A stretch of DNA of 6,989 nucleotides. It comes from Planctomycetota bacterium (GTDB lineage: Bacteria > Planctomycetota > B129-G9). Location of the stretch: assembly GCA_030607235.1 (NCBI GenBank), contig JAUWEX010000054.1, positions 1-6,989 on the forward strand, read 5' to 3'. Shown here piece by piece: positions 5,901-6,989 of the stretch. The notes under the pieces are model-generated. The model was given only the letters and a program-made list of their open reading frames with translations, was not told the DNA's origin and did not search any database. The translations under genes and the position numbers were made by a program. Each line of letters starts with the position of its first letter. Within the stretch, counting starts at the first letter, position 1.

Positions 5901-6989
5901 ACCGGTTTGTTCGAGCAGCGAGGCATAAAGAGTCCGCCAGAACTTCAACGCTTCGGCTGCGCTTTCCCTGTCGGCCTGATTCCTTGCCGTCTCAAGGGCG
6001 GTCTCGGCCAGCCCGGTCTTTTCGCTCAGGAACTCCTCCTTGAGTTTGTCCCTGATATCCTTGGGGCGGCCGAACAATTTCGCATCGTTACACATGTTCT
6101 CGTATTGGGGAGTGTCTGGTTCCAGAGCGTCCAGCACGGCGGCTGCATCGAAGACCTTGATCTTGGCTTCGGGCGCGTTCTTCATCTGCGATCTGAAGTA
6201 TATATCGTAGATCGTAGAGGATATGGCTTTGATGCCCACCGCGGTCGCTTTGCCGTATTTCTCTTCGTACGATTTCCCCTTGTCCGTCAAATCCCTCCTG
6301 ACGGATTCCATTTCATTGACAACCCTGTCGAAGTTGTCCTTATCTTCCCGTGTGCTGGTTTTCAGCGCACACATTCGCATCCAACATATCGCCCGCTTGC
6401 ACAGCAAGTCGACGTTGCGCTTTTCGATCGCCTCTTCCTTGATCTTCTCCGCCGACCACATCTTCCCGAAAATCGCCTCGGCCTGCTGCAAGGCCAATAG
6501 CCCGGCCGAAGGATCCTGGATGATGCTCAAGGCGTAATAATATTCGTAGCCGCTGTGCTTGTTTTCGACCATCAGGTTCTTGAATATCCGTTGCGCCTCT
6601 TCGTGTCTGCCTACCCGGGAATATATCTGCGCCTCCAAAACCAGGATGTAGGGACTGGGTCGCTGTTGTGCGGCGGCAACGGCTTTTTTGTACAGCGCGA
6701 TCACCCCTTCGGCCCTGGCAATCCGGTTCTTGCCGACATAGTGCCTGATGAGGTTTATGCACTCTCTGGAACCGGCGTAACCGCTCGCCTTCGCGGCGGC
6801 CCTGTAGGACTCTTCGGCCTTTGCGGGCTTGCTCCAGACCGAATACAAACCGCCGAGCGCCGAATAGCCCGCCAGGGCGTGCTGAGGATCGCTGACGATG
6901 AGTTTGTAGCGCCGTTCGGCCTTGCCGTATTCCTTCTTCATCATATACAGCCGACCCCACAACTGGTGCGTGCCGACGCTTTTGGGATC
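2967..6989 (-). CDS. Giant TPR-repeat protein, N-terminus cut by right window edge
   Basis: The frame stays open to the window edge, so the true start lies outside and the 1340 visible residues are the C-terminal part. The sequence is nearly all alpha-helical and built of degenerate 34-residue tetratricopeptide repeats, which form superhelical scaffolds for protein-protein binding. Clear units (visible numbering) include 'LWGRLYMMKKEYGKAERRYK' (10-29), 'YSALGGLYSVWSKPAKAEES' (42-61), 'LEAQIYSRVGRHEEAQRIF' near 115, 'LYASLLEQTGQREAAIKQW' near 350, 'LGRIYYDFGNPERAMGCF' near 925 (ending in the classic 'LKIDPEN'), 'AGCEAYLGNPRKAVEYLKKA' near 1015, and a last unit before the C-terminal 'ELYERIEDK'. 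A central part (about 480-720) is very rich in Lys, Glu and Arg and may be extended helices. No catalytic domain, membrane helix or Cys pattern is visible; export cannot be judged without the N-terminus. A scaffold in envelope or polysaccharide assembly is possible, but no specific function is supported. Confidence 0.88.
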   Translation of the reverse strand, partial: DPKSVGTHQLWGRLYMMKKEYGKAERRYKLIVSDPQHALAGYSALGGLYSVWSKPAKAEESYRAAAKASGYAGSRECINLIRHYVGKNRIARAEGVIALYKKAVAAAQQRPSPYILVLEAQIYSRVGRHEEAQRIFKNLMVENKHSGYEYYYALSIIQDPSAGLLALQQAEAIFGKMWSAEKIKEEAIEKRNVDLLCKRAICWMRMCALKTSTREDKDNFDRVVNEMESVRRDLTDKGKSYEEKYGKATAVGIKAISSTIYDIYFRSQMKNAPEAKIKVFDAAAVLDALEPDTPQYENMCNDAKLFGRPKDIRDKLKEEFLSEKTGLAETALETARNQADRESAAEALKFWRTLYASLLEQTGQREAAIKQWKLAYGENKDDYNIVYRIARFYLSGSSDDLDDAKKYIGKLDEIDSVHANTLTMKARYEARIEKDVVKRIKRLELTLAKNIIPDIYLELGNACLTAANKTGDVLMYKDAAIDAYEKARKLMPGNVNTLEQLARIRLEVARMRQNNLTTARIDDLYIAPAKKNITDILAINPEHFEAKSLRAQIAQFKGDPEAIAMFKDNADKLLKRLGELRKQGDKENAERIERNLYNTYLALSDAYRANKEFVAAQEFADKAKKYGSKLDADLKLKNLKLAKKQYKEAVGDMEKLMADEAYANNKDDDIKVREAYAQTLFDSIMGLQRIMADERPDLKRADEIRADIRAFKEKFERTNKDSIRKYPDMFGFRYNRLRYLDSIALRPEEAYLLAESLRKEIMGNPDFVNRANSLADLARYYTIKGGDENLMVAEGLYLEALKAQPNNENFNRAIVLGLYVAHKGLFPGKALKFVDDRIADNPDKSVFVLLRAETLDRFERRYDAMQAWETAVNRFPHVSRAYLGYIQACLRYEVEDPQKARKRLIEILADREPELDSIPLSNALGRIYYDFGNPERAMGCFNRTLKIDPENAEAMFYEARIAYDRISKGDDATDMGELKANVIAAQRAARNYLDLHGKADNPTTAAALSKVYGLMAGCEAYLGNPRKAVEYLKKAAETNLDSGAIEQMRRIYLVYDWPQLAPEERKAYSDAEFYDWLKNLWGNKDKNYQVQLSMGCAAMMAEMNDAEEYLLNAVRIAKIESPKLVEPYVFLDINAMNEGNYTRAEKRFAEVREMVSSDLEQALNAVDIYVMYGRKDRAVQLLEHFVPLAKKNANTSREAAALLARLAKIRLVESETPDVAAARKLVAEALQLDSKNNEAIWMQGWIKILDAENETVSAKKQASIQEGIEEIEKVAVEDRTHLMWACLARAHVALAALADEDAAKKSYAGARKAITRSLTLNPVYDLAWEMSELYERIEDK

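Noticed and set aside
2967..6962. Starting the TPR protein at the TTG at 6962
   Set aside because: The frame remains open to the window edge and the residues before the TTG fit the first TPR helix, so the gene continues outside the window.
2967..6989. Identification as the PEP-CTERM/exosortase-linked TPR protein PrsT
   Set aside because: The visible part has only generic TPRs and is longer than usual for that family, and no exosortase or PEP-CTERM gene is in the window.
1..6989. CRISPR arrays, tRNA or rRNA genes, insertion sequences, att sites
   Set aside because: No regularly spaced repeats, cloverleaf or conserved rRNA stretches, transposase frames or terminal inverted repeats were seen on either strand.

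Overview
The window is about 7 kb of GC-rich bacterial DNA in which every supportable gene lies on the minus strand, so transcription runs from high to low coordinates. I see no rRNA, tRNA, CRISPR array, transposase or phage gene. Taxonomy cannot be fixed from this. High GC, a GTG start with a clean Shine-Dalgarno sequence, and a very long lysine- and glutamate-rich TPR protein beside cell-envelope-type enzymes would suit an uncultured Gram-negative-type bacterium such as a planctomycete or other PVC or candidate phylum, but that is a low-confidence guess.

Right part (2967-6989): the C-terminal 1340 residues of one giant tetratricopeptide-repeat (TPR) solenoid protein. Its N-terminus lies beyond the right edge. 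The gene ends at a TAA codon followed 26 nt later by a strong rho-independent terminator (2909-2940), so it is transcriptionally separate from the genes to its left.

Middle (2662-2966): a 305-nt stretch without a convincing gene. It holds the TPR-gene terminator, several inverted repeats, and a GC hairpin followed by a U8 run placed 17 nt before the next start codon. That last element looks like an intrinsic terminator or attenuator in the leader of the next gene.

Left part (1-2661): three co-directional genes that look like an operon. They are a YfcE-type metallophosphoesterase (2008-2661), a 77-nt gap with a hairpin straddling its stop codon, a single-module CarB-like ATP-grasp ligase (815-1930, GTG start), and a GT4-type glycosyltransferase (start 818, cut by the left edge). 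The last two overlap by ATGA, which implies translational coupling. Ligase plus glycosyltransferase plus phosphoesterase suggests synthesis or decoration of a sugar-containing small molecule or surface polymer, but no substrate can be read from the sequence. This cassette is the best candidate in the window for an undescribed pathway. The rest is ordinary in gene content.

Base composition drops across the window, from about 72% GC in the first 60 bases to about 47% in a sample inside the TPR gene (5161-5220), both hand-counted.
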